A DNA stretch of 10,788 nt from an uncultured Clostridia bacterium. GTDB taxonomy: Bacteria; Bacillota; Clostridia; Lachnospirales; CAMVHY01. Each line of letters opens with the position of its first letter. Position 1 is the stretch's first letter. The position numbers and the translations under genes are program-made. The stretch spans positions 1 to 10,788 of the forward strand of contig CAMVHY010000023.1 of the NCBI GenBank assembly GCA_947167415.1. The letters are read 5' to 3'. The notes under the pieces are model-generated. The model was not told the origin of the DNA, did no database searches, and saw only the letters and a program-made list of their open reading frames with translations. Of this stretch, positions 1-6,531 are shown piece after piece.

Positions 1-55
1 CGTCATTTTTTTATTTTGATTATGCTCTCAAAATGATGTTTCTTGATATTTTTTT
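1..55 (+). terminator. Possible terminator of a gene left of the window
   Basis: Bases 1-9 can pair with bases 30-38 (9 bp, one G-T wobble) around a 20-base loop, followed by a T-rich but interrupted stretch. The loop is long and the T tract is broken, so this is weak; the left arm may continue outside the window. No coding sequence is visible here. Confidence 0.22.
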
Positions 56-129
56 GTGTTTCATCAACACTATATTAGATTGTAAAAAAATTTATTTAGC
101 CGGAAATTTATTTTTTGTCGAATAAAAAT

Positions 130-158
130 TTGACAGTAAAATATTTTTATGTTATTAT
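130..158 (+). promoter_or_regulatory. SigA-type promoter of orphan gene 1
   Basis: A perfect -35 box TTGACA (130-135) is followed by a 17-base spacer and TATTAT (153-158), five of six matches to the -10 consensus. Transcription would start near 165, leaving a leader of about 30 bases before the ATG at 197. This is the best promoter in the window. No operator-like repeat overlaps it, so it may be constitutive. Confidence 0.75.
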
Positions 159-181
159 TAAAGTAAACTTTGATTATACTT

Positions 182-187
182 GGAGGG
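182..187 (+). promoter_or_regulatory. Ribosome binding site deciding the start of orphan gene 1
   Basis: GGAGGG lies 9 bases before the ATG at 197. The frame can also be opened from a TTG at 170, but that codon lies upstream of this site, has no Shine-Dalgarno of its own and would begin almost at the predicted transcription start. The ATG is therefore preferred. Confidence 0.85.
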
Positions 188-196
188 TATAATATC

Positions 197-1663
197 ATGG
201 ATATTAATTTTGAAGACAAAGAGACTGAAAAAAAGTTTCTTTTACCGGGCGGACAAAGATTTTATTTTAAGACCGAAGATTTGGTATCTACTATAAACAA
301 GTACAAAGATGTATCAGACAATGATCCCAAATCGGTGACTATAGAATACGGCGTACATTCTGTTGATTCGCTTTCTGGTTCTACAGGTCAGGGGAGAGGC
401 GTGAATGGTATGTATTTCGCTGACAATCGTTTAACAAAATTAAACGATATTAGTCAAAGTTTAGATGAAATGCAATCGACTGGTCTTATTTGTTTTGATA
501 CTTTTGCTTTGGGACAGGGATATTCTGGCGCTAAAGATAACGTTACGCACGATATTTATAATGCGGGATTTAGAATTACAATTGGCGAAAAACTTATTTG
601 TCTGAAGTCATTTGTTGTAAAAGATGAAAATGGTAATTATTCTTTGGGCTTGTATTATGTGGGTGATGATGATGATGATTGGGGAAAAAATGTATCTAAT
701 TCAGAATATGCATTTCCGATATATTGGGATAAAGATGCGAAGAATAGAAAAATAAGTCAAGATGATTTGTTAAAAGCCAAGGTCAACTTACAAATTATTG
801 GCAATAAAAATCTAGACGAAATATCGGAAGCAAAAATAAAAGAATCACAAGCAATTACTGGATATTCCCAGACTGACAATGAGGGTAATAAATTATTTCT
901 TTTTGCCGAAAGCGGTAAGTATCTTTATAAGGAAGAAAATGTTTCGGACGGTAATAAAATAGGACAAAATAGTAAAATAAAACGAGTTGGCAAAATATCT
1001 TTGCTTGTTTTAATTCCGGTTTTAGTGTTTTTGTTGATGTTTTTTGTAATAAAAGTAGCAATAGCTTATGCGATAATTTATGCTGTGTTATCAATAGTTG
1101 TTGAACTGATTGTTTATAGTATATTTTTTCATAAAAAGCGCGAAGAGATCGACAAGGGTAATTTAAAAAAAATTAAACTTAGAACTGAATTTGAAAGAGA
1201 AGAATCTATTCGTGACAAGATAGAAAAAAGCGAAGAGTATAGAAAAGATATAGAAACATTGTCATGGAAATACGGAACAGTTAAGTTTGATAATTATACT
1301 GGCCCGGCTAATAATTATAACGGTCATCATATAATGATGTTCAGATTTAAGCAGAATGAAAATAATAAAATAGTGTGCATACAATATTGTATTTGTTCGT
1401 TGAACTCGAACGGTCATCTGGAAACATATCGGGAATATGAAGAAAAGTTCCCAAATCCTGAAAGTATTATATGTTTAAATTATGACGAACAATTGCATTT
1501 AAAAGTTAGTGATACATTAACTTTTTGTGATAAGCAAGGCAACGAAATGAACAAAGAAATATTAACAAAGCTTAATGCGACAATAAATCTAAACGACGAA
1601 TCATTTAAAGATCAAATGGACAATGCAGCAAAGAACAAGATAGTTAATACTTTGATAAAATAA
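197..1663 (+). CDS. Orphan 1: unknown protein with a central two-helix membrane hairpin and duplicated soluble domain
   Basis: I do not recognise this 488-residue protein. Visible layout: an N-terminal module at residues 13-88 also seen in orphan 2; a predicted beta-rich domain A at about 98-200; a polar linker; two adjacent hydrophobic helices at about 266-288 and 289-312; a charged helical stretch, possibly coiled coil, at 313-355; and domain B at about 362-466, which resembles domain A. There is no signal peptide or lipobox. The hairpin should therefore keep both soluble halves on the same side, probably the cytoplasm, with K/R-rich flanks on both sides of the helices. A run of five Asp (157-161) comes from five GAT triplets. 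The gene has its own promoter and terminator and is not part of the pot operon. C is more frequent here than in the pot genes, suggesting separate history or selection. Possible roles such as a membrane-anchored sensor or a host- or phage-facing protein are guesses. That it is a real gene is well supported; its function is unknown. Confidence 0.85.
   Translation: MDINFEDKETEKKFLLPGGQRFYFKTEDLVSTINKYKDVSDNDPKSVTIEYGVHSVDSLSGSTGQGRGVNGMYFADNRLTKLNDISQSLDEMQSTGLICFDTFALGQGYSGAKDNVTHDIYNAGFRITIGEKLICLKSFVVKDENGNYSLGLYYVGDDDDDWGKNVSNSEYAFPIYWDKDAKNRKISQDDLLKAKVNLQIIGNKNLDEISEAKIKESQAITGYSQTDNEGNKLFLFAESGKYLYKEENVSDGNKIGQNSKIKRVGKISLLVLIPVLVFLLMFFVIKVAIAYAIIYAVLSIVVELIVYSIFFHKKREEIDKGNLKKIKLRTEFEREESIRDKIEKSEEYRKDIETLSWKYGTVKFDNYTGPANNYNGHHIMMFRFKQNENNKIVCIQYCICSLNSNGHLETYREYEEKFPNPESIICLNYDEQLHLKVSDTLTFCDKQGNEMNKEILTKLNATINLNDESFKDQMDNAAKNKIVNTLIK
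233..460 (+). other. N-terminal module shared with orphan 2 (copy 1)
   Basis: Residues 13-88 of orphan 1. Landmarks that line up by eye with orphan 2 residues 10-94 are K-F-x-L-P (F14, L16, P17), [QN]-[RK]-F-Y (20-23), [ED]-D-L (27-29), a D-P pair (43-44) followed by S-V (46-47), and M-x-F...D...R-L-x-K-L-x-x-I (72-85). The order suggests beta hairpin, helix, strand, helix. The alignment needs gaps and is not a computed result. Confidence 0.5.
488..796 (+). repeat. Internal duplicated domain, copy A
   Basis: Residues about 98-200 of orphan 1. They share with residues about 362-466 the series F-D-[TN]-[FY] (100-103), Y-x-G (109-111), H-x-I (118-120), F-R (125-126), K-[LI]-[IV]-C-[LI] (132-136), N-G (145-146), an aromatic residue near D-K (178-179) and then a helix. 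Order and spacing are kept, though identity is low. Confidence 0.42.
1280..1594 (+). repeat. Internal duplicated domain, copy B
   Basis: Residues about 362-466 of orphan 1, after the membrane hairpin. Matching landmarks to copy A are F-D-N-Y (364-367), Y-N-G (374-376), H-x-I (377-379), F-R (382-383), K-I-V-C-I (391-395), N-G (405-406) and D-K (445-446). Confidence 0.42.
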
Positions 1664-1689
1664 CCATGAGAGATAGAACAATTGTAAAT

Positions 1690-1726
1690 AAAAATCCATT
1701 TCAAAAACATTTGAGATGGATTTTTT
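1690..1726 (+). terminator. Rho-independent terminator of orphan 1
   Basis: Bases 1690-1702 pair with 1713-1725 (13 bp, one G-T wobble) around a 10-base loop. The core is TCCATTTC/GAGATGGA and the right arm runs into six T. It lies 26 bases after the stop codon and separates orphan 1 from the pot operon. Confidence 0.8.
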
Positions 1727-1916
1727 GTTGTGTTTAATTAAAACGCATGATAATTTTTATTTTTTCTTCCATGTGAACATTTTTTAGTGACTAAAAAAAT
1801 TTTCTTTAGAAATTAAATCTCATATAAAAAATATTTTGGTCAGCAAAAATTTTTTTTGCTCTCAGATCATCTGTTAATAATTTTTTGCCAAAATATAAAT
1901 TAAAAATTTGTTTTGT

Positions 1917-1945
1917 TTGACATTTGTAATATAATTTTTTATGAC
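1917..1945 (+). promoter_or_regulatory. Candidate promoter of the potABCD-uppP-glmU operon
   Basis: TTGACA at 1917-1922 has a perfect -35 match. With a 17-base spacer it faces TATGAC (1940-1945), a four-of-six -10 box. A perfect TATAAT at 1930-1935 lies too close to that -35 and would need a poor upstream box (TTTGTT near 1907). Either choice places the start 25-40 bases before potA, leaving little room for an attenuator. The choice of -10 is open. Confidence 0.55.
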
Positions 1946-1976
1946 TAAATTAAAAAAAATAATTGGTGGGTGAGAA

Positions 1977-3023
1977 ATGAAAACACATTTGATTGACTTG
2001 ATTAATATAAATAAAAAATTTGACGACGAATTTGTTTTGAAAAACGTAAATTTATACATAGAGAAAAATGAATTCGTCACGTTATTGGGTCCAAGCGGAT
2101 GTGGAAAAACTACAACGCTAAGAATTATTGGAGGATTTGAAAAACCTACGAGCGGTGATTTGCTTTTCTGCGGAAAAAGTATTTTGGATTTACCTCCTTA
2201 TAAACGTCAGGTAAATACTGTTTTTCAAAAGTACGCTTTATTTCCAAACATGAACGTCTTTGAAAATATTGCGTTTGGTTTGCGGATAAAAAAAGAATCT
2301 GAAATTAAAATAAAAAATAAAGTTAAAGCGATGCTGAGGCTGGTAAATTTATCTGGATTTGAAAAACGAAATATAAATTTTTTAAGCGGCGGACAACAAC
2401 AAAGAATTGCTATCGCGAGAGCATTAATAAACGAGCCAGAAATTTTATTATTGGACGAGCCTTTAGGAGCTTTAGATTTAAAATTAAGAAAAGACATGCA
2501 GATAGAATTAAAAAATATGCAAAAAAAATTAGGAATCACGTTTGTTTATGTAACTCATGATCAAGAAGAAGCTTTGACAATGTCTGATACAGTTGCAGTT
2601 ATGAAAAACGGTGTTATTCAACAAATTGGAACGCCTGAAGATATTTATAACGAGCCTAAAAATTCTTTTGTTGCGGACTTTATAGGTGAAAGTAATATTC
2701 TTGATGGCATTATGATTAAAGATTTTTTAATTGAGTTTGCAGGTAGAAAATTTAAATGCGTAGATATGGGTTTTGAATTAAATGAAAAAGTTGATGTGGT
2801 AATAAGACCGGAAGATATAAATATTTTGCCTGAAAATCAAGGGCAAATTAATGGCAAAGTCGAAAATGTAATTTTTAAAGGCGTGCATTATGAAATGTTG
2901 ATAAGACAAAATGATTATCTTTGGAAAGTTCATAGTACTGTTATGGCAGAAATAAATTCTTTTGTGAGTTTAAATATTTTGCCGGATTTGATTCATGTTA
3001 TGCATAAAAAAAATAATGATTAG
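1977..3023 (+). CDS. potA: Spermidine/putrescine ABC transporter, ATP-binding protein PotA
   Basis: Cytoplasmic ATPase that powers polyamine import with PotB, PotC and PotD. In its 348 residues the ABC motifs are complete and in order: Walker [10 protein letters not shown] (38-46), Q-loop Gln84 after V-F, signature LSGGQ (136-140), Walker B ILLLDE (156-161), D-loop ALD (165-167) and switch His194. The C-terminal 100 residues fit the regulatory OB/TOBE-type domain of this importer class. The length is slightly below that of E. coli PotA. The ATG at 1977 follows GGTGGGTGAG at a short distance. The ATPase alone could belong to several spermidine, iron or sulfate-type importers; the neighbours potBCD set the substrate class. 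It is the first gene of the operon. Confidence 0.95.
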   Translation: MKTHLIDLININKKFDDEFVLKNVNLYIEKNEFVTLLGPSGCGKTTTLRIIGGFEKPTSGDLLFCGKSILDLPPYKRQVNTVFQKYALFPNMNVFENIAFGLRIKKESEIKIKNKVKAMLRLVNLSGFEKRNINFLSGGQQQRIAIARALINEPEILLLDEPLGALDLKLRKDMQIELKNMQKKLGITFVYVTHDQEEALTMSDTVAVMKNGVIQQIGTPEDIYNEPKNSFVADFIGESNILDGIMIKDFLIEFAGRKFKCVDMGFELNEKVDVVIRPEDINILPENQGQINGKVENVIFKGVHYEMLIRQNDYLWKVHSTVMAEINSFVSLNILPDLIHVMHKKNND

Positions 3024-3030
3024 AGAAGGG
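3022..3030 (+). promoter_or_regulatory. Ribosome binding site deciding the potB start
   Basis: AGAGAAGGG lies 9 bases before a TTG at 3040. The frame also contains ATG codons at 2995 and 3016, but neither has a Shine-Dalgarno and both would overlap potA. The TTG start gives an N-terminus (M-R-K-T followed by the first membrane helix) typical of PotB. Confidence 0.75.
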
Positions 3031-3039
3031 AATTTTAAA

Positions 3040-3873
3040 TTGCGAAAGACTTTTTTGTGGAGTTATATATTTTGGATAATTATTTTTATTTTTGTGCCAA
3101 TTGTTTTAGTTTGCTATTACGGTTTTACACAAGAAAAAAATAATTTATTTTTTTTTAGCTTAGATAATTTTTCGCGCGCATTTAAATTGATTTATATAAA
3201 AGTTTTTTTTAGGTCGATAGTTTTAGCTTTGATTTGTACTGTAATTTGTTTTTTAATCGGCTATCCAGTTGCATATATTTTGGCTGAAAAAAATTTTAAG
3301 TTTAGCTCGCAATTATTATTTTTATTTTTAGTGCCAATGTGGATGAATATGTTATTAAGAACTTATGCTTGGTTTGTAATTTTAGAAAATAATGGGCTGA
3401 TAAATTTTGTTTTAAGTTTGATGGGCTTAAAAAAAATTAGTTTTTTATATAATAATCAAGCGATTGTTTTGGGCATGGTATATAATTTTTTGCCGTTTAT
3501 GATTTTGCCGATTTATAACTCGTTAAAAAAAATAGATTTAAATATAATCGAGGCAGCACAAGATTTAGGAGCGAATGCTTTTAAAATTTTTATAAAGATT
3601 ATTTTGCCATTAAGTTTATCGGGAATTTTTTCTGGGGTAACAATGGTTTTTATGCCGGCTGTAACTTCGTTTATTATTTCGAATTTATTAGGCGGCGGAA
3701 AATTTATGTTAATAGGAAATTTAATTGAACAGGAATTTTTAAGAACTGGCGATTGGCATTTTGGATGTGCTTTATCTATTATTTTGATAATAATTATTTT
3801 TTGTTTTGATTTTATTTTTAGGCTGGGAAATAAAAAAAATAATAATGATAATTATGGAGGGAGTTTGTTTTGA
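3040..3873 (+). CDS. potB: Spermidine/putrescine ABC transporter, permease PotB
   Basis: First of the two inner-membrane channel subunits of the polyamine importer; it pairs with PotC and docks on PotA. From the TTG at 3040 it has 277 residues with six predicted helices, near 8-28, 56-80, 91-113, 140-160, 193-215 and 240-262. The cytoplasmic EAA loop that contacts the ATPase starts with EAAQDLGA (171-178) and ends at the L-P of 189-190. The stretch W-M-N-M-L-L-R-T-Y-A-W (101-111) is typical of PotB. The start is chosen by the ribosome binding site, with a 16-base gap from potA. The C-terminal tail is rich in Asn and Lys. Leucine is coded almost only by TTA and TTG, reflecting extreme AT pressure. 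Confidence 0.93.
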   Translation: MRKTFLWSYIFWIIIFIFVPIVLVCYYGFTQEKNNLFFFSLDNFSRAFKLIYIKVFFRSIVLALICTVICFLIGYPVAYILAEKNFKFSSQLLFLFLVPMWMNMLLRTYAWFVILENNGLINFVLSLMGLKKISFLYNNQAIVLGMVYNFLPFMILPIYNSLKKIDLNIIEAAQDLGANAFKIFIKIILPLSLSGIFSGVTMVFMPAVTSFIISNLLGGGKFMLIGNLIEQEFLRTGDWHFGCALSIILIIIIFCFDFIFRLGNKKNNNDNYGGSLF

Positions 3874-4652
3874 AGTTGCTAAAAAAAATTTATTTGGTGA
3901 TTATATTTTTATTTTTGTACGCGCCGATTGGCGTTTTATTTTTTTTGTCTTTTAATAATTCGCGATCGAGAAGTCATTGGGGAGGTTTTACTTTAAATTG
4001 GTATAAAGAATTATTATCTGATCCGGATATTTTAAAAGCGTTTTTTAATAGTTTATCGGTCGCGTTTATTTCTGCGAGTCTTGCTGTAATAATTGGAACA
4101 TGTGCTGCGTTATGTATTTTTAATTTAAAAAAGGCGTTTAAAAATATTATTTTATATCTCACAAAAATTCCTATGATTAATCCGGATATAGTTACAGGTG
4201 TGTCGCTTATGATTTTATTTATTTTTTTATTTGATTTATTAAAATTTGGTAGCTTTGGATATTTTACTTTGCTTTTATCGCATGTAGTTTTTAATGTGCC
4301 GTATGTAATTTTTTCTGTTTTGCCAAGATTAGATTATTTGAATAATAATATTTTTGAAGCGGCTTTAGATTTAGGAGCAACACCGAGTTATGCTTTAAAA
4401 AAAATTATTTTGCCGGAAATTATGCCCGGTGTGATAACAGGATTTTTATTCGCGTTTACACTTTCGATTGATGATTTTATTATTAGTTTTTTTAATACGG
4501 GTTCGGGAGTAAATAATTTATCGGTTTTAATTTATTCGATGGCACGGCGCGGAATACATCCAAAAATAAATGCGCTTTCGAGTTTAATGTTTATTTGTGT
4601 TTTGATTTTATTGTATTTAGTTAATAAAAGAGATTTGATTTTAAATAAATAA
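3870..4652 (+). CDS. potC: Spermidine/putrescine ABC transporter, permease PotC
   Basis: Second channel subunit of the polyamine importer, 260 residues. Predicted helices lie near 6-28, 61-85, 104-124, 130-152, 185-208 and 235-251. The EAA loop starts EAALDLGAT (163-171) and ends at L-P (181-182). The F-N-N-S-R motif after the first helix (28-32) and the segment L-S-I-D-D-F-I-I-S-F-F (198-208) are characteristic of PotC. It starts with TTG at 3870 and overlaps the potB stop in the four bases TTGA, behind a strong site GGAGGGAG at 3856-3863; this suggests translational coupling and equal amounts of the two permeases. The protein ends at the usual length, without truncation. Confidence 0.93.
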   Translation: MKLLKKIYLVIIFLFLYAPIGVLFFLSFNNSRSRSHWGGFTLNWYKELLSDPDILKAFFNSLSVAFISASLAVIIGTCAALCIFNLKKAFKNIILYLTKIPMINPDIVTGVSLMILFIFLFDLLKFGSFGYFTLLLSHVVFNVPYVIFSVLPRLDYLNNNIFEAALDLGATPSYALKKIILPEIMPGVITGFLFAFTLSIDDFIISFFNTGSGVNNLSVLIYSMARRGIHPKINALSSLMFICVLILLYLVNKRDLILNK

Positions 4653-4666
4653 TTTTGGTGAGGTAA

Positions 4667-5701
4667 ATGAATAAAATAAAATTTTTGCTTTTGATTTTAG
4701 TTTTGATTTTAAGCGGCTGCGAAAAAAAAAATGATGAAAAAAATTTGAGTTTATATAGTTATGGAGATTATGTAAATCAGGAAATTTTGGATATTTATTA
4801 TAAAGAAACGGGAATAAAAGTAAATTGTGATACGTTTGCAACGAGTGAGGATGCATATATAAAAATAAAAAACGGCGGAATAAATTATGATTTAATAATT
4901 GCGTCGGATTATATTATTGAGCGAATGATAAAAGAAAATTTGTTGCAAGAGTTGGATTTGGATGAGATAAAAAATTTTAATTTGATTGATGATAGATTTA
5001 AAAATTTAGATTTTGATTTTGAAAATAAATATTCTGTGCCATATGCTTGGGGAACAGTTGGAATTTTGTTTAATAAAAAGGTGATTAAAAAAAATAATTT
5101 AAGCTGGAATATTTTGTGGGATGAAAAATATAAAAATAAAATTTTTATGTATGATAATGCGCGGGATAATATTGCGATTACATTAAAAAAATTAGGTTAT
5201 TCGGTAAATACTTGTGATGATAAAAAATTAGAAGAGGCCAAAAAAGAATTGATAAAGCAAAAAAAAATTATTCAGGCGTATTTAAGTGATGCGATAAAAG
5301 ATAAAATGATTAATGATGAAGCTTTGTTAGCTTTGTGTTATTCTGGTGATGCGTTATTTTGTTGTAAAGTAAATAAAAATTTGGATTATGTGATTCCGGA
5401 CGAAGGAAGTAATTTTTGGATTGATGGTATAGGAATTTTAAAATGTTCGGAAAAGAAAAAAGAGGCTAGTAAGTTTATAAATTTTTTGTGTCGTGAAGAC
5501 ATAGGATTATTAAATACGGAACATATTTGTCATTCGACGGTAAATAAAAAAGTTTTGGAGGCATTGCCTGATGAGATAAAAAAAAATAAAATTTATTGGC
5601 CGAGCGAAAAAGATTTTAAGAGATGTGAAATTTATCATGATTTGGGAGATGTTTTAAAAAAATATGATGTGATTTGGACGGAAGTTTTAGCAGAAGATTA
5701 A
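4667..5701 (+). CDS. potD: Spermidine/putrescine-binding lipoprotein PotD
   Basis: Extracytoplasmic receptor that delivers polyamines to PotBC. The 344-residue precursor starts with a lipoprotein signal: M-N-K-I-K, a hydrophobic core, then lipobox L15-S-G-C18, so the mature protein is lipid-anchored at Cys18. Family landmarks are Y30-S-Y-G-D-Y-V near the first pocket loop, K-E-T-G-I-K-V (46-52), V-P-Y-A-W-G-T-V-G-I (124-133), N-A-R-D (164-167), Y-S-G-D-A (225-229) and F-W-I-D (250-253), which holds the Trp/Asp pair equivalent to W255/D257 of E. coli PotD. The position of Asp168 is Asn here, Glu171 is Asp and Trp229 appears as Tyr, so I would not choose between spermidine and putrescine. The mature part has nine more Cys, unusual for an exported protein unless the host is a strict anaerobe. 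It starts 14 bases after potC behind GGTGAGG. Confidence 0.92.
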   Translation: MNKIKFLLLILVLILSGCEKKNDEKNLSLYSYGDYVNQEILDIYYKETGIKVNCDTFATSEDAYIKIKNGGINYDLIIASDYIIERMIKENLLQELDLDEIKNFNLIDDRFKNLDFDFENKYSVPYAWGTVGILFNKKVIKKNNLSWNILWDEKYKNKIFMYDNARDNIAITLKKLGYSVNTCDDKKLEEAKKELIKQKKIIQAYLSDAIKDKMINDEALLALCYSGDALFCCKVNKNLDYVIPDEGSNFWIDGIGILKCSEKKKEASKFINFLCREDIGLLNTEHICHSTVNKKVLEALPDEIKKNKIYWPSEKDFKRCEIYHDLGDVLKKYDVIWTEVLAED

Positions 5702-5709
5702 AAAATTAT

Positions 5710-5714
5710 GGGAG
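5710..5714 (+). promoter_or_regulatory. Ribosome binding site deciding the uppP start
   Basis: GGGAG lies 7 bases before the ATG at 5722. A TTG at 5674 would add 16 residues and overlap potD, but it has no good site of its own, and UppP proteins normally begin right at the first amphipathic segment, as the ATG product does. Confidence 0.8.
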
Positions 5715-5721
5715 TAAAGAA

Positions 5722-6513
5722 ATGAATGTATTTCAAGGGATTGTATTAGGGATAATTCAAGGGGTAACAGAATTTTTGCCTGTTAGTAGTTCTGGGCATT
5801 TGGTTTTGTTTGAAAAAATTTTTGGAATAACAGAGCCAGTGATTATTTTTGATGTTATTTTGCATTTAGGAACGCTTGTGCCAGTGATAATAATTTTTTG
5901 GGATAAAATATTTGATTTAATTAAAAAGCCAACGCAAAAATATGTTTGGCTTGTAATTTTAGCGACGATGCCGGCTGTAATAATTGCGTTATTATTTGGA
6001 GATTGGATTGAAAATTTATTTAATCAGGCAAATTTTTTATGGCTTGCTTTTTTTGTAACGGGAATTATTTTGATTTTGGCAGATAGAAATTTTGAAAATA
6101 ATAAAAAAGAAGATAAAGATATTTTATTTAAAGACGCTTTTATAATTGGATTAATGCAAGCTTTAGCGATTGTGCCCGGAATTTCCAGATCAGGAAGTAC
6201 GATTGGGGGAAGTTTAATTTGTGGATTAAAAAAAGAAACGGCGTCAAGGTTTGCTTTTATATTATCTGTGCCGATTATAATCGGAGCTGTTGTGTTTGAA
6301 TTAAAAAAAGTTTTGTTTGGAAGTGTTAGTTTTAATTTTGATTGGCCGGTGTTTTTTTTTGGTTTTGTTTCGGCAATGTTGTCCGGATATTTGGCAATAA
6401 AATTTATGATAAAGCTAATTAATAATCGCAAATTAAAATTTTTTGCTTATTATGTAATTGGATTGGGATTTTTGATTTTGCTGGATAAAATGTTTTTTGG
6501 AATATATTTTTGA
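5722..6513 (+). CDS. uppP: Undecaprenyl-diphosphatase UppP (BacA family)
   Basis: Integral membrane phosphatase that converts undecaprenyl pyrophosphate to undecaprenyl phosphate, renewing the lipid carrier for peptidoglycan and other wall polymers. It also gives basal bacitracin tolerance in known members. The 263-residue product has the two family signatures: the Q13-x-x-x-E17 segment running into F-L-P-V-S-S-S-G-H (18-26), and P-G-I-S-R-S-G-S-T (152-160) with the catalytic-region Arg156. His48 lies in the conserved L-H-L-G-T (47-51). About eight hydrophobic segments cover most of the chain, and the length is normal. It follows potD by 20 bases with no promoter of its own, so it is probably read from the pot promoter. 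The assignment is secure; the pairing with polyamine transport genes is unusual. Confidence 0.95.
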   Translation: MNVFQGIVLGIIQGVTEFLPVSSSGHLVLFEKIFGITEPVIIFDVILHLGTLVPVIIIFWDKIFDLIKKPTQKYVWLVILATMPAVIIALLFGDWIENLFNQANFLWLAFFVTGIILILADRNFENNKKEDKDILFKDAFIIGLMQALAIVPGISRSGSTIGGSLICGLKKETASRFAFILSVPIIIGAVVFELKKVLFGSVSFNFDWPVFFFGFVSAMLSGYLAIKFMIKLINNRKLKFFAYYVIGLGFLILLDKMFFGIYF

Positions 6514-6531
6514 TTTGGGAGAGATTTTTAA

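Larger units (their letters stand above)
1664..1976. other. Non-coding region between orphan 1 and the pot operon
   Basis: This 313-base gap holds the terminator of orphan 1 (1690-1726) and the candidate pot promoter (1917-1945). Between them are three AT-rich inverted repeats: a near-palindrome CTAAAAAAATTTTCTTTAG at 1791-1809 (one symmetric mismatch); an 8-bp hairpin, AGCAAAAA (1842-1849) with TTTTTGCT (1853-1860); and a 9-bp outer pair, ATATTTTGG (1831-1839) with CCAAAATAT (1888-1896), enclosing that hairpin. In DNA this AT-rich such repeats often arise by chance. I see no small gene, RNA gene or recognisable riboswitch. No regulator gene precedes potA. Confidence 0.6.

Noticed and set aside
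56..70. Small hairpin GTGTT-TCATC-AACAC
   Set aside because: The stem is only five base pairs with no T tract or other context, so chance is likely.
88..113. Direct repeat AAATTTATTT spaced by six bases
   Set aside because: Ten-base A/T repeats are expected by chance in this composition.
170..196. TTG start giving orphan 1 nine extra residues
   Set aside because: It lies at the predicted transcription start and before the only good ribosome binding site; the ATG at 197 is better.
377..409. Gly-rich stretch G-S-T-G-Q-G-R-G in orphan 1 as a nucleotide-binding loop
   Set aside because: There is no Lys-Ser/Thr of a Walker A and no following acidic strand; it falls in a gap of the shared head module and looks like a flexible loop.
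1857..1864. Octamer TGCTCTCA repeated from 23-30, as a shared regulatory site
   Set aside because: Only eight bases are shared, the flanks do not match, and the positions relative to the promoters differ.
5674..5721. Extended UppP start overlapping potD
   Set aside because: The TTG has no ribosome binding site, and the extra residues are polar and foreign to the family.
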